From Tardiphaga sp. (GTDB taxonomy: Bacteria > Pseudomonadota > Alphaproteobacteria > Rhizobiales > Xanthobacteraceae), in assembly GCA_030147505.1 (NCBI GenBank), contig JASBVG010000089.1, positions 1-64,000 on the forward strand: a DNA stretch of 64,000 nt, given 5' to 3'. Positions 49,893 to 58,441 of the stretch are shown in pieces (position 1 is the stretch's first letter; each line of letters opens with the position of its first letter). The position numbers were made by a program, and so were the translations under genes. The notes under the pieces were generated by a model that saw only the letters and a program-made list of their open reading frames with translations, was not told where the DNA came from and ran no database searches.

Positions 49893-52574
49893 ATGCCTTC
49901 CGCCATCACGGCATTTCTTGAAAAGGCCCGATCGTCCTCGCCCTCGATCGGTCAGCTGACATTCGGCGGATTTCTCTGTGTACTGGCGGTAATCCTGGTG
50001 ATGGGCGTCGCCAACGTGGTGGCCGTCCGGCACATCGACGCGACCTTTGCTGAGCTGCAGCGGTTGCAAACCGTGGTCGATCTTGCCGAGAATATCGATC
50101 GTCGCCTGAGCAGCCTGCGGCTCGCCGCTCGCGACTATGTCAACGATCCCGATGCTCGGCCTGAGAAGGTATCCGAAGCGGCGGCGGCGCTTGGGGATCT
50201 CTTGAAGAAAAATCGCATCGATCTGACGCCCGAGCAGCGCGACATGATCGACGGCGTCGCTGTACGATTGACGACCTACCGGGAAGGTATCGCTCAGATC
50301 ACTGCTCTGATCGCGCGCCGGAGCGAATTACTCGCCACGTTGCCGCGCCTGCGCCAGAATCTCGAGAACGCCGTGTCCGACATTGCCAGCATGGCCGGCG
50401 CCAAACGCATGTTTCACGCGCAGAACGAAATTGCTGCGGCGCTGCTGGCGCGCGATTCCATGCGCGCAGAGCAGGCGGCGCGCGACATGCGTACCATGCC
50501 GGTCGATCCGCCGGCGCTTCGCCTTGCGGCCGATACCTATGCGGATGCGATCATCGCAGTTTCGACCGCCGAACGGCAGATCGCCGATCTTGACCGTGAA
50601 GTGCTTGGCACCGAGGGACAGCAGATCGACCGTGTCACCGACTTGCTACGCGAATTGAGCACGCGCCGCGGGCATCAGCTCTCGCATGAATTCGCTGGAA
50701 CGCTCACCGAGGCGCATTGGCGGAGCATCATGCTCGGCACGGCCGGCGTCTTGATCGGTCTGATGGCGGCGCTCTTCGTGGTGCGGCGGATTGTTCGTCC
50801 GCTGAAGGCTATCGCGCGCGCCATTCACGCGCTGGCCGGCGGACGGCAGCAGACGGCGATCCCGGCGACCACGCTGAACAATGAGATAGGCGACATCGCG
50901 CGTGCGGCAGAAGTGTTCCGCAAGACGCTGGCGGAAGCCGATGCAGCACGCGAGGCGGCGGTGCGTGCGCTCGCTGAACAGCGCCTTGCGGAGGAGAGCT
51001 ATCGAAAACTGTTCGAGGGCTCGATCGACGGAATCTATGTGACGACGCCGGCCGGTGCGCTGCTCAATGCCAATCCGGCGCTGGCGCGGATGATGGGATT
51101 CGATACGCCGGAGCATCTGATCCAGGCGACGCTCGATATCTCCAGGAACATCTATGTCGATCCCGGTGCCCGTCTCGAATATCAGCGCCGGATGGAACGC
51201 GACGGCATGGTGCGCGAGTTCGAGTATCAGGTCTATCAGCGCGAACAGACGATACTGTGGCTGTCGGACAGCGCCACGGCGGTCCGTGACGAAAATGGCG
51301 TGGTTGTGCGCTATGAAGGCGCGGTCCGCGACATCACCAACCAGAAGCGCGCCGAAGCTGCCGTGCTCGAAGGCCGACGCCTCTTGCAGCAGGTGATCGA
51401 TACGGTGCCCGCGGTGATCAATGTCAAGAACACCGATCTGCGCTATGTCCTGATGAATCGCTATATGGCCGGCATCTTTGGCATCGAGCCCGGTGAGGCG
51501 ATCGGCCAGACGACCGGCGACTTGATGACGCGGTATGGCGCCTCTAAGACCAACGCCCATGACAAACGCGTGCTCGCCACGAAAGACGGGCTCGGCTTTT
51601 ACGAAGAAGAATATCGCGACGCGTCCGGTGCGATGCGGCAATGGCTGGTCAACAAGCTGCCGCTGCTGCGTACAGACGGCGAGATCGAGTATATCGTCAC
51701 GGTGGCGCTGGATATCGGCGAGCGCAAGCGCAACGAACATGAGATGCGCAAGGCGCGGGATGCGGCGGAAAGCGCGCTGCGGAATCTGCGGGAGACGCAG
51801 AATTCTCTCATTGAAGCCGAGAAGCTCGCGGCACTCGGACGCCTCGTCGCAGGCGTGGCGCATGAGGTCAATAATCCCGTCGGGATCGGCCTGACGGTGG
51901 CGTCGTCGCTGGAGCGGCGTGTGGCGAAGTTCGCGGAGGAAATGGCACGTGGCGAGCTGCGGCGCTCGTCACTGATCGAATTCGTCGACGCCAATCGCGA
52001 CGCGGCGTCCCAGCTCGTCGCCAATCTCAATCGCGCGGCCGAGCTCATCCAGTCGTTCAAGCAGGTGGCAGCGGACCGCAACTATTCAGACCAGCGTGTA
52101 TTCGATCTCGCCGATCTCACCGAGCAGGTGGTGATGAGTTTGAAGCCGGGCCTGCGCAAGCAGAAGCTGACGCTTGCGGTCGACTGCAAAGCGAACCTGA
52201 TGATGAACAGCTATCCCGGTCCTTACGGACAGGTGCTGACGAACCTGCTGCTGAATTCGGTGGCGCATGCTTTCCCTGACGGAACGGGCGGGGCCGTCGA
52301 GATCAAGGTGAAGGAATCCGGCGCCGATCACGTCGAGATCCTGTTCTCGGACAACGGCGTCGGCATGACGCCGGAAGTGCGGCGCCGCGCCTTCGATCCT
52401 TTCTTCACCACGCGGCGCGATCAGGGCGGTACCGGGCTTGGGCTGCACATCGTCTACAGCATCGTCACCAGTCGGCTTGGCGGTCGCCTTCACCTGCATT
52501 CCGAACCGGGGCAGGGTACGCGCATCCAGATCATCCTGCCACGCAATGCGCCGGCCGAGATGGCTGCGGAATAG
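49893..52574 (+). CDS. Membrane sensor histidine kinase with HAMP and two PAS domains
   Basis: 893 residues from the ATG at 49893. Order: transmembrane helix near 30-50 (GFLCVLAVILVMGVANVVAV), a periplasmic helical sensor region, a second helix near 285 (MLGTAGVLIGLMAALFVVRR), HAMP (VRPLKAIARAIHALAGG), two PAS domains (SYRKLFEGSIDGIYVTT; IDTVPAVINVKNTDLRYVLM), HisKA with the histidine in GVAHEVNNP near 655, and HATPase_c (NLLLNSVAHAF, DNGVGMTPEVRRRAFDPFFT, GGTGLGLHIV). No receiver domain or response regulator gene lies beside it. Its position after the alcohol dehydrogenase suggests, but does not prove, a linked signal. Confidence 0.92.
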   Translation: MPSAITAFLEKARSSSPSIGQLTFGGFLCVLAVILVMGVANVVAVRHIDATFAELQRLQTVVDLAENIDRRLSSLRLAARDYVNDPDARPEKVSEAAAALGDLLKKNRIDLTPEQRDMIDGVAVRLTTYREGIAQITALIARRSELLATLPRLRQNLENAVSDIASMAGAKRMFHAQNEIAAALLARDSMRAEQAARDMRTMPVDPPALRLAADTYADAIIAVSTAERQIADLDREVLGTEGQQIDRVTDLLRELSTRRGHQLSHEFAGTLTEAHWRSIMLGTAGVLIGLMAALFVVRRIVRPLKAIARAIHALAGGRQQTAIPATTLNNEIGDIARAAEVFRKTLAEADAAREAAVRALAEQRLAEESYRKLFEGSIDGIYVTTPAGALLNANPALARMMGFDTPEHLIQATLDISRNIYVDPGARLEYQRRMERDGMVREFEYQVYQREQTILWLSDSATAVRDENGVVVRYEGAVRDITNQKRAEAAVLEGRRLLQQVIDTVPAVINVKNTDLRYVLMNRYMAGIFGIEPGEAIGQTTGDLMTRYGASKTNAHDKRVLATKDGLGFYEEEYRDASGAMRQWLVNKLPLLRTDGEIEYIVTVALDIGERKRNEHEMRKARDAAESALRNLRETQNSLIEAEKLAALGRLVAGVAHEVNNPVGIGLTVASSLERRVAKFAEEMARGELRRSSLIEFVDANRDAASQLVANLNRAAELIQSFKQVAADRNYSDQRVFDLADLTEQVVMSLKPGLRKQKLTLAVDCKANLMMNSYPGPYGQVLTNLLLNSVAHAFPDGTGGAVEIKVKESGADHVEILFSDNGVGMTPEVRRRAFDPFFTTRRDQGGTGLGLHIVYSIVTSRLGGRLHLHSEPGQGTRIQIILPRNAPAEMAAE

Positions 52575-52635
52575 CGACCTAGTTTTTGGGGCATGATCCC
52601 ATTTGAGAACCGGTAATGGCTTTTCGGGAGATGCG

Positions 52636-52995
52636 CTACTTTTCGGACTCTGCCAGCTTGCGTAGCGTCGCGCGAAAAATCTGGCTGTTCTTGCCGACCA
52701 GCGCGGTACCGCTCATGGTCGCCGTGGTATCTGTGAAAGTGCCGGTGAGGCCGATGCCGACGGGCTGCTTCTGATTGCCGAAAAGCGGACTCATATCCGG
52801 GCTCGGCGTGTGCTGCATAACCGAGACTTCGCCTTTGAAGGTGCCAGCCTCATGATTGACTGTGTAGCTGCCCACATAGAACAGGTAGGCGTCGCCGCCG
52901 AGTAATTCGCCGTCGCGAAAGGTTACGACTCCGCTGCCTTTACCGGAGCGTCCATCCAGCAACACGACATGGATAGAGTACAGTCCGTTTTTCAT
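52636..52995 (-). CDS. GrlR-like small regulatory protein
   Basis: A 119-residue beta-rich protein. MKNGLYSIHVVLLDGRSGKG, SGVVTFRDGELLGGDAYLFY, VGSYTVNHEAGTFKGEV and MQHTPSPD follow the pattern of the GrlR family, whose best-known member represses a type III secretion activator in enteropathogens. In environmental alphaproteobacteria the partners are unknown, and no such secretion genes are in this window. The ATG is at the family's usual place. Confidence 0.75.
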   Translation of the reverse strand: MKNGLYSIHVVLLDGRSGKGSGVVTFRDGELLGGDAYLFYVGSYTVNHEAGTFKGEVSVMQHTPSPDMSPLFGNQKQPVGIGLTGTFTDTTATMSGTALVGKNSQIFRATLRKLAESEK

Positions 52996-53090
52996 CGCTT
53001 CCCAATGTCACCAACCCGTCCCTTGGTTGCGCGATTGTACTATGGCAACCCTGCAGTCTGACGTCAAACGCATTGGAACCGGACGAGGGG

Positions 53091-53118
53091 TTAACATTCG
53101 CCGGAACCGGTCTATATT
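53091..53118 (+). promoter_or_regulatory. Sigma70-type promoter of the small RNA
   Basis: TTAACA at 53091-53096 and TATATT at 53113-53118 are 16 bases apart. Transcription would begin near 53125, just before the small leader frame. Confidence 0.55.
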
Positions 53119-53124
53119 AGTTGC

Positions 53125-53288
53125 TCCGTCAACAATGAAAGGAGGTGGTCCAGTGTCTCATTCCAAGCGCTGTCACCTCGCTGAGGCCGCCCGCTAAGTT
53201 CACTCTGTGACCGGCTCGGGCGCCTCGGCGCTCGGATCAGCGAGACCAGGGAAAGGGCGCCACGCTTGCCGTGGTGCCCTTTCTTTTT
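53125..53288 (+). ncRNA. Small RNA with an extreme Shine-Dalgarno and leader peptide
   Basis: A compact unit of about 160 bases: promoter, then AAAGGAGGTGGTCC at 53138-53151, which can pair over 14 positions (one G-U) with the 3' tail of 16S rRNA, then a 14-codon frame, then a strong terminator (AAAGGGCGCCACG at 53252-53264 pairing with 53270-53282, followed by CTTTTT). The gene after it starts beyond the terminator, so this is a free small RNA or an attenuator leader. I do not recognise it with certainty. Confidence 0.65.
53153..53197 (+). CDS. 14-residue leader peptide
   Basis: GTG start one base after the extended Shine-Dalgarno region; translation MSHSKRCHLAEAAR, then TAA. The spacing from GGAGG to GTG is seven bases, so initiation should be very efficient. 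An ATG at 53135, before the Shine-Dalgarno sequence, opens a 20-codon form in the same frame. There is no run of one amino acid as in trp or his leaders. Confidence 0.5.
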   Translation: MSHSKRCHLAEAAR

Positions 53289-53352
53289 GCGCTTGATCGG
53301 TGCTGGTTCCGTGCCAATCTGATGGTTGCGTTGCCTGTGTGGAGTAGCGACC

Positions 53353-53592
53353 GTGCCGAAAACACCGCGCGATCTCGCGGAGGGAATGGCGGAACGCCGC
53401 AAGCGGCGATTGCGGGACGATGGCTATGTGCGTGAGACGTTCACGCAGAAGCGCGATGATGCCCGAAGGACGGCGCGGGCATTCCTCGATCGCTTTCCAA
53501 AACAGGCCTATATGAGCGAAGTTGAACAGTGGCGGGAGTTGCCGGGCGGCGACATCGAATTCACGATGCGGCGGCTGCGGACGGCTGACTGA
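53353..53592 (+). CDS. Small conserved hypothetical protein
   Basis: 79 residues from a GTG (GGAG eight bases before). Very basic and helical (MAERRKRRLRDDGYVRETFT, KRDDARRTARAFLDRF), with a C-terminal EQWRELPGGDIEFTMRRLR. It resembles short Rhizobiales proteins of unknown function. It lies downstream of the small RNA terminator, so read-through could regulate it. Confidence 0.55.
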   Translation: MPKTPRDLAEGMAERRKRRLRDDGYVRETFTQKRDDARRTARAFLDRFPKQAYMSEVEQWRELPGGDIEFTMRRLRTAD

Positions 53593-53639
53593 TTCTGCGT
53601 GCGTCTGCTGCGGTCGTTCTGCGTCGCCGTGACGCAGGC

Positions 53640-53855
53640 TCAGCGCTCGCTGAGCTGCAATTCCAGCAGCGCCATCGTTTGCAGCATCTTGGGATCGCGT
53701 TCGCCATCGCGGGTCGTTCGCAAAATGCTCTCCGCGATCGACCGCACATGGACTGAGCTGACGGGATGCGGCAAAGTCGCGACGGCCCCATCCAGCGCCT
53801 TCTGCATCACCGATATCATCTCTGGCGGAAACGCAGCGTTGGAAAAGTCTTTCAT
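53640..53855 (-). CDS. Small conserved hypothetical protein
   Basis: A 71-residue soluble helical protein (FPPEMISVMQKALDGAVATL, VRSIAESILRTTRDGERDP, MLQTMALLELQL). It matches a short family that I recall from Bradyrhizobium relatives, without known function. A good GGGAGCTCACC stretch lies before the ATG. It stands alone. Confidence 0.6.
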   Translation of the reverse strand: MKDFSNAAFPPEMISVMQKALDGAVATLPHPVSSVHVRSIAESILRTTRDGERDPKMLQTMALLELQLSER

Positions 53856-54015
53856 GGTGAGCTCCCGAAAATCATGGCGGTCAAACGCACCGGATACGCA
53901 GGAGGAAAGATCTGAGACGTGCTCGCGTTCCTTGGCGAGTGGTCACATGATTTTCACACATGGCAACGCCTGCGCGCACGCGATGGTGATGGAGCCGTGC
54001 GGAACGTTGTCTGAA

Positions 54016-54327
54016 TTAGACTTCGGCTTCGGCTTTTCGGTCGGGCTTCTTCTTCGGACCCTGACGCAAGAACGTGGCGCCGATCTCCTCGCCATTGACC
54101 CAGGCAAGCTCACAGCGGCGAAAAGCCAGGCCGGTTGAGGAAAGCAGCAGGAAGAACTCCTTGAGATTGATGCCCTCGATGGAGCTCTCGACGATCAGGC
54201 GTGCGCCGGTCTCGGAGACATCCATCATGCGACAGTTACGCCGCCAAGTACCGTCGATGGCCATCAGCCAGACCGGAAATCCCCGTTCGAACGTAACGCG
54301 GCCGGTATTTCGCTTTTCAGGGGTCAT
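54016..54327 (-). CDS. PilZ-domain protein
   Basis: 103 residues. The PilZ beta barrel is shown by VTFERGFPVWLMAIDGTWRR, CRMMDVSETGARLIVE (the D-x-S-x-x-G motif) and CELAWVNGEEIGATFLR. The N-terminal RxxxR needed for cyclic di-GMP binding is poorly preserved (NTGRVTFERG), so ligand binding is uncertain. The tail is basic and then acidic. Such small PilZ proteins adjust motility or surface functions. Confidence 0.85.
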   Translation of the reverse strand: MTPEKRNTGRVTFERGFPVWLMAIDGTWRRNCRMMDVSETGARLIVESSIEGINLKEFFLLLSSTGLAFRRCELAWVNGEEIGATFLRQGPKKKPDRKAEAEV

Positions 54328-54425
54328 CCATGCATCCTCAACGGGGGAACATTAGGCCGAGGATGCAAATGGCCGGTAAATATATGCGCGTATGCTGATC
54401 GTCGGAAGCGGCGACGGCGCCGCAA

Positions 54426-54502
54426 TGGCGCACTCGGAGCGATTCGAACGCCCGACCCTCGGAATCGAAATCCGATGCTCTATCCAGCTGAGCTACGAGT
54501 GC
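54426..54502 (-). tRNA. tRNA-Arg (TCG)
   Basis: 77 bases with encoded CCA. The acceptor GCACTCG pairs with CGAGTGC. The anticodon stem-loop GGATTTCGATTCC gives TCG, reading CGA codons. The T arm contains GTTCGAATC. No integrated element is visible at this tRNA. Confidence 0.95.
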
Positions 54503-54609
54503 ACGCGCGGCACCATAGTCATCGCGATGGTAAAAGCTAGCCCTTTCGTGCCGCCCTCCGGTGGGAAGCCTGCCTTCAGCGCCTCCGGGGATCGTTATAG
54601 TCTGGCGGC

Positions 54610-56022
54610 ATGAATCAGGGTCGACTCACATCGCGTCTCCCAGACCTGCTGTTTGCGGGATGGCTGCCGGCTGTGCTGCTGCTTGTTGTGACGGTCGCGA
54701 TCGGGCCCGCATTGGGATCGCTGTCGCGGCCGTTGTTCGTGGTCGGATGCGCGGCGGCGGGTTGGTATGCGTGGCGCCAAAGCGCCGCGGCGCATGTGCA
54801 GGCGGCCATCGTGCTGTTCGCCTTCGCCCCGTTTGTGCGGCGCTTCGTCGATGTCACGGTCGGCTTCGATCAGTCCAGCATCATGCTGATCGGCCCGCTG
54901 ATGTTCATCCTGATGCCGTTGCCGAACATCTGGACGTGGCTGTCGCTGACCGAGCGGCCGCGAAATCCGTGGATGATCGCCCCGGTGATCATCCTGTTCT
55001 GTATCGCCTATGCCGCGGCGGCGTCGATGTTGCAGGGCGACTGGGTGAATGCGGCCAGCGGGGCGCTGAAATGGAGTGCGCCGGTCCTCTATGCGGTCGC
55101 CCTGCAACTGCGCGCCAAGTCGGATGGCGAGCTCGTCAATGCGATGGCCGGCGCCTTCTTCGTGGTGCTCCCGATCACAGGGCTTTACGGCATCTGGCAA
55201 TATGTCGATCCGCCGGCTTGGGACCGGTTCTGGATGAACTATGCCAGCATCACATCGGCCGGCTATCCGTTGCCGTACATGGTGCGCGTGTTCAGCACCA
55301 TGAACGGTCCGGCCACCTATGGCACGTTCACTGCGACCGGCCTGCTGCTGCTCGGCTTCCTGCGGCCGGGCTGGCAGTCGCTGCTGGCGATGGGGCCAGC
55401 TGCGCTTGGCCTCCTGCTGTCGCTCTATCGTGCCGGCTGGCTCGGGCTGGCGCTCGGCGTGCTGTTCTGCATGGTGTTTGCCGCAACACGGGTACGCGCG
55501 GTGACGACCGGCGTCGGCATCGCGATCGCAGCCACTTGCGCCGTATTGTTCACGCCGTTCGGCGACGTCATCACTACGCGGCTGCAATCGCTCGGCAGCG
55601 GTTCTGAAGACGGCAGCGGCGCCGAGCGCCTTGAAGAGTTCGTTACGCTCTGGAATGCGCCCGACAGTTTTCTATGGGGGTCGGGTTTCACCTTTACCGA
55701 TGTCGGTGTGGCCGGTGCCATGCCGATCGATGGCCAGATCATCGCCAGTTGGGTGACGTTCGGCATACCGGTCGGAATGATCTGTCTTGCCGCCTATATC
55801 TGGGTGATGCTGTGGAGCATCTCGGCGGCGTGGCGGATGCCGACGCGGGAAGGCGTCGTGCTCGGTTCGCTCGCGCTCGGCGCGCTTCTCATCCATATGC
55901 CGCTGACCAGCATCTCTTCAGGCGAAATCGGGGTATTGTTCTGGATGGTTTTCGCCATGGCCTGTCCATGGGATCAGACCGCGCGCGTTCCAGAGCCGGC
56001 GAGATCGCTGCAACAGGCCTGA
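54610..56022 (+). CDS. O-antigen ligase/polymerase-like membrane protein
   Basis: A 470-residue protein with about ten to twelve hydrophobic helices, for example LFAGWLPAVLLLVVTVAIGP, ALGLLLSLYRAGWLGLALGV and GMICLAAYIWVMLWSISAAW. The arrangement, with an extramembrane loop between helices (TTRLQSLGSGSEDGSGAERL, WGSGF) and the conserved R in SLYRAGWLG, is that of the Wzy/WaaL superfamily. It could join or polymerise surface sugars. No other polysaccharide gene is adjacent, so the substrate is unknown. Confidence 0.72.
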   Translation: MNQGRLTSRLPDLLFAGWLPAVLLLVVTVAIGPALGSLSRPLFVVGCAAAGWYAWRQSAAAHVQAAIVLFAFAPFVRRFVDVTVGFDQSSIMLIGPLMFILMPLPNIWTWLSLTERPRNPWMIAPVIILFCIAYAAAASMLQGDWVNAASGALKWSAPVLYAVALQLRAKSDGELVNAMAGAFFVVLPITGLYGIWQYVDPPAWDRFWMNYASITSAGYPLPYMVRVFSTMNGPATYGTFTATGLLLLGFLRPGWQSLLAMGPAALGLLLSLYRAGWLGLALGVLFCMVFAATRVRAVTTGVGIAIAATCAVLFTPFGDVITTRLQSLGSGSEDGSGAERLEEFVTLWNAPDSFLWGSGFTFTDVGVAGAMPIDGQIIASWVTFGIPVGMICLAAYIWVMLWSISAAWRMPTREGVVLGSLALGALLIHMPLTSISSGEIGVLFWMVFAMACPWDQTARVPEPARSLQQA

Positions 56023-56202
56023 TCGCGGATGGCGCGAGGCCCAAAGCGGTCAGTACGCCGAGGCGTCGCAAGTGTTTGCCGATTGTGCCCGACATAGGTG
56101 CCAATCTGCAGAACGGGCTTGATTTTCCTCGCATTTCGGTGCCCATCTCGGCCCAGGGCTTCGCCGCACGCGATGCTCGGCATTATCTTTCAGGACTTCG
56201 CC

Positions 56203-57720
56203 GTGACCGACTACGTTCGCAAGATACTCGACAGCCGCGTCTATGACGTCGCGGTGCAGACGCCGCTGGACAAGATGGTGCGCCTCAGCGCCCGTATTGG
56301 CAGGCCGATATTGCTGAAGCGCGAGGATCTGCAGCCGGTGTTCTCGTTCAAGATCCGCGGCGCCTATAACCGCATCGCGCAACTGACGCCCGAACAGCGC
56401 GCTTGCGGCGTGATCTGCGCGTCCGCCGGCAATCACGCCCAGGGCGTGGCGCTGTCGGCGCAGAAGCTTGGTATCAAGGCGACCATCGTGATGCCGGTGA
56501 CGACGCCGCCGATCAAGGTCGATGCCGTCCGCTATTGGGGTGGCAATGCCGTTCTGATCGGCGACACGTTTGACGAGGCTGCTGCGCATGCGCGCAAGCT
56601 TGAACTCGAACAGAAGCTGACCTTCGTGCATCCTTATGACGATCCCGATGTGATCGCGGGACAGGGCACGATCGGCATGGAGATTTTGCAGCAGCATCCC
56701 GATCCGATCGAGGCGGTGTTCGTGCCGGTCGGTGGCGGCGGGCTTGCGTCGGGGATCGCGTCCTTCATCAAGTTCTTGCGGCCAGAGACCAAAGTGATCG
56801 GTGTCGAACCGGCGGACGCAGCTTCGATGAAGGCGGCGATCGAGGCAGGTGACCGCGTCGTGCTCGACCGTGTCGGTCTGTTTGCGGATGGCGTCGCCGT
56901 ACGTCAGGCTGGCGTCGAGACGTTCCGCCTGTGCCGCGAACTGCTCGACGACGTGATCACGGCGGATACCGACGAAATATGCGCGGCGATCAAGGATGTG
57001 TTCGAGGATACGCGCGTGATCGCCGAACCTGCGGGGGCTCTGGCTCTTGCTGGGCTCAAGGCCTATGCCACCGCGAACCCCACGCGCTCCGGTGCGTTGG
57101 TGGCCATCTGTAGCGGCGCCAACATGAACTTCGATCGTCTCCGCCATGTGGCGGAGCGCGCCGAGGTCGGCGAGGCGCGCGAGATCCTGCTTGGCGTGAC
57201 GATTCCGGAAAAGCCCGGCAGCTATCGCCGCTTCATCCAGACCATCGGCAACCAGGTCATTACCGAATTCAACTATCGTTACGCCGAGGCGAAGGAAGCC
57301 AATGTCTTTGTCGGCATCAAGCTGAACGATGCGCGTTACGAAAAGGCGCAGCTGATCGATCAGCTGCGTGCGCTCGATTACAAAGTGCTCGACATCAGTG
57401 CGGATGAGACGGCCAAGCTGCATATCCGCTATATGGTTGGCGGGCGCGCGCCGCCGGAATTGAAGGGGGAGGTGATCCTCCGCTTCGAATTCCCGGAACG
57501 GCCAGGAGCCTTGCTGAAATTCCTGGATCAGATGGAGCCGGACTGGAACATCACGCTGTTCCACTACCGTAACCATGGCGCCGATTACGGCCGCATCCTT
57601 GTCGGCCTGCAGGTTCCGGAAAGTGATCGCGGCCGGATGGGCGAGCGGCTGGATGCGCTGGGCTATCCCTATGAGGACGAGACGGAGAATCCGGTCTACC
57701 GGCTGTTCCTCAACGGCTGA
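56203..57720 (+). CDS. ilvA: Threonine ammonia-lyase (deaminase), biosynthetic
   Basis: 505 residues from the GTG at 56203, where the family's usual MTDYVRKIL begins. The PLP lysine is K50 in VFSFKIRGAYN. AGNHAQGVALSAQKLG and the glycine loop VPVGGGGLASGIASF bind the phosphate. Two ACT-like domains at the end (RRFIQTIGNQVITEFNYRYA; ILRFEFPERPGALLKFL) mark the long, isoleucine-regulated form. It makes 2-oxobutanoate for isoleucine synthesis. A strong terminator follows. Confidence 0.93.
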   Translation: MTDYVRKILDSRVYDVAVQTPLDKMVRLSARIGRPILLKREDLQPVFSFKIRGAYNRIAQLTPEQRACGVICASAGNHAQGVALSAQKLGIKATIVMPVTTPPIKVDAVRYWGGNAVLIGDTFDEAAAHARKLELEQKLTFVHPYDDPDVIAGQGTIGMEILQQHPDPIEAVFVPVGGGGLASGIASFIKFLRPETKVIGVEPADAASMKAAIEAGDRVVLDRVGLFADGVAVRQAGVETFRLCRELLDDVITADTDEICAAIKDVFEDTRVIAEPAGALALAGLKAYATANPTRSGALVAICSGANMNFDRLRHVAERAEVGEAREILLGVTIPEKPGSYRRFIQTIGNQVITEFNYRYAEAKEANVFVGIKLNDARYEKAQLIDQLRALDYKVLDISADETAKLHIRYMVGGRAPPELKGEVILRFEFPERPGALLKFLDQMEPDWNITLFHYRNHGADYGRILVGLQVPESDRGRMGERLDALGYPYEDETENPVYRLFLNG

Positions 57721-57727
57721 CGAAACG

Positions 57728-57753
57728 AGGCAGGACAAGTTCCTGCCTTTTTT
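57728..57753 (+). terminator. Rho-independent terminator of ilvA
   Basis: AGGCAGGA (57728-57735), loop CAAGT, TCCTGCCT (57741-57748), then TTTTT. Perfect eight-pair stem. Confidence 0.92.
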
Positions 57754-57870
57754 CTGCTCAAAGCCGATGCTTAACGAATTGCTAGCACTGTCCGGCGAGA
57801 ATCGGGCGGCTAGGCCAATGCCCATATGCGGCGGCCTTGGGGGATTTTTTCTTACCGGTTCCGTGGCCCG

Positions 57871-58320
57871 ATGCGCCTTTCCTTGCTGCCTTTGCTGACC
57901 TCGCTGGTGGTGCTCTTCGTCGCGCCCGCACATGCCGATTTGCGTATCACGCGCGATCACGGCGGCTATGTCGAGGAATACAAGGTGAAGTATGAGCGTA
58001 TCCGCGACCGCAAGGAACGTGTGATCATCGACGGCATCTGCAATTCCGCCTGCACGCTGGTTCTCGGCATCGTGCCGCTGAACAAGGTCTGCGTCACCCC
58101 GCGCGCCAGCCTCGGCTTCCACCAGGCCTATTACGACAAGGCTTTCACCTTTGGCATGAAGGTCATCAGCTATGAGGGCACCTCGGACCTGATGTCCTAT
58201 TATCCGGCGACAGTGAAAGACTGGTTGTCCCGCAATGGCGGTCTCACGCCGGAGATGAAGAAGGTCAAGAACGGCATGGAGCTGTGGAAGATCATCGATC
58301 CCTGCCCGGAAGAGTTTTGA
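57871..58320 (+). CDS. Secreted ClpP/crotonase-like protein, unknown function
   Basis: 149 residues from the ATG at 57871 with a signal peptide (LLPLLTSLVVLFVAPAHA). The mature part (IIDGICNSACTLVLGIVPLN, CVTPRASLGFHQAYY) has the layout of Clp-like periplasmic proteins in Bradyrhizobium, where the serine-containing NSACT turn sits at the place of the Clp nucleophile. C-terminal SYYPATVKDWLSRNGGLT is also typical. A catalytic role is not established. The palindromic repeat begins ten bases after the stop. Confidence 0.65.
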   Translation: MRLSLLPLLTSLVVLFVAPAHADLRITRDHGGYVEEYKVKYERIRDRKERVIIDGICNSACTLVLGIVPLNKVCVTPRASLGFHQAYYDKAFTFGMKVISYEGTSDLMSYYPATVKDWLSRNGGLTPEMKKVKNGMELWKIIDPCPEEF

Positions 58321-58330
58321 GTTCGCAGCC

Positions 58331-58441
58331 GTAGGATGGGTAGAGCGTAGCGAAACCCATCATTCTGTATTCTGTCGTTGCGGTAGGCTTGGCCGATGGG
58401 TTTCGCTCCGGCGCTGCACGCCTGTGCTCTACCCATCCTAC
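58331..58441. repeat. Palindromic repeat, TAGGATGGG type (copy 2)
   Basis: GTAGGATGGGTAGAGC (58331-58346) and its exact complement (58426-58441), with exact inner arms CGAAACCCATC (58351-58361) and GATGGGTTTCG (58395-58405). Same family as 33726-33830. The right arm supplies the stop codon of the TRAP permease gene. Confidence 0.8.

Noticed and set aside
54426..54502. Second integrated element at tRNA-Arg
   Set aside because: No integrase or repeated 3' end of this tRNA is visible in the flanks within the window.
56050..58122. 690-residue minus-strand open frame
   Set aside because: Antisense to ilvA; no motif and no ribosome site.
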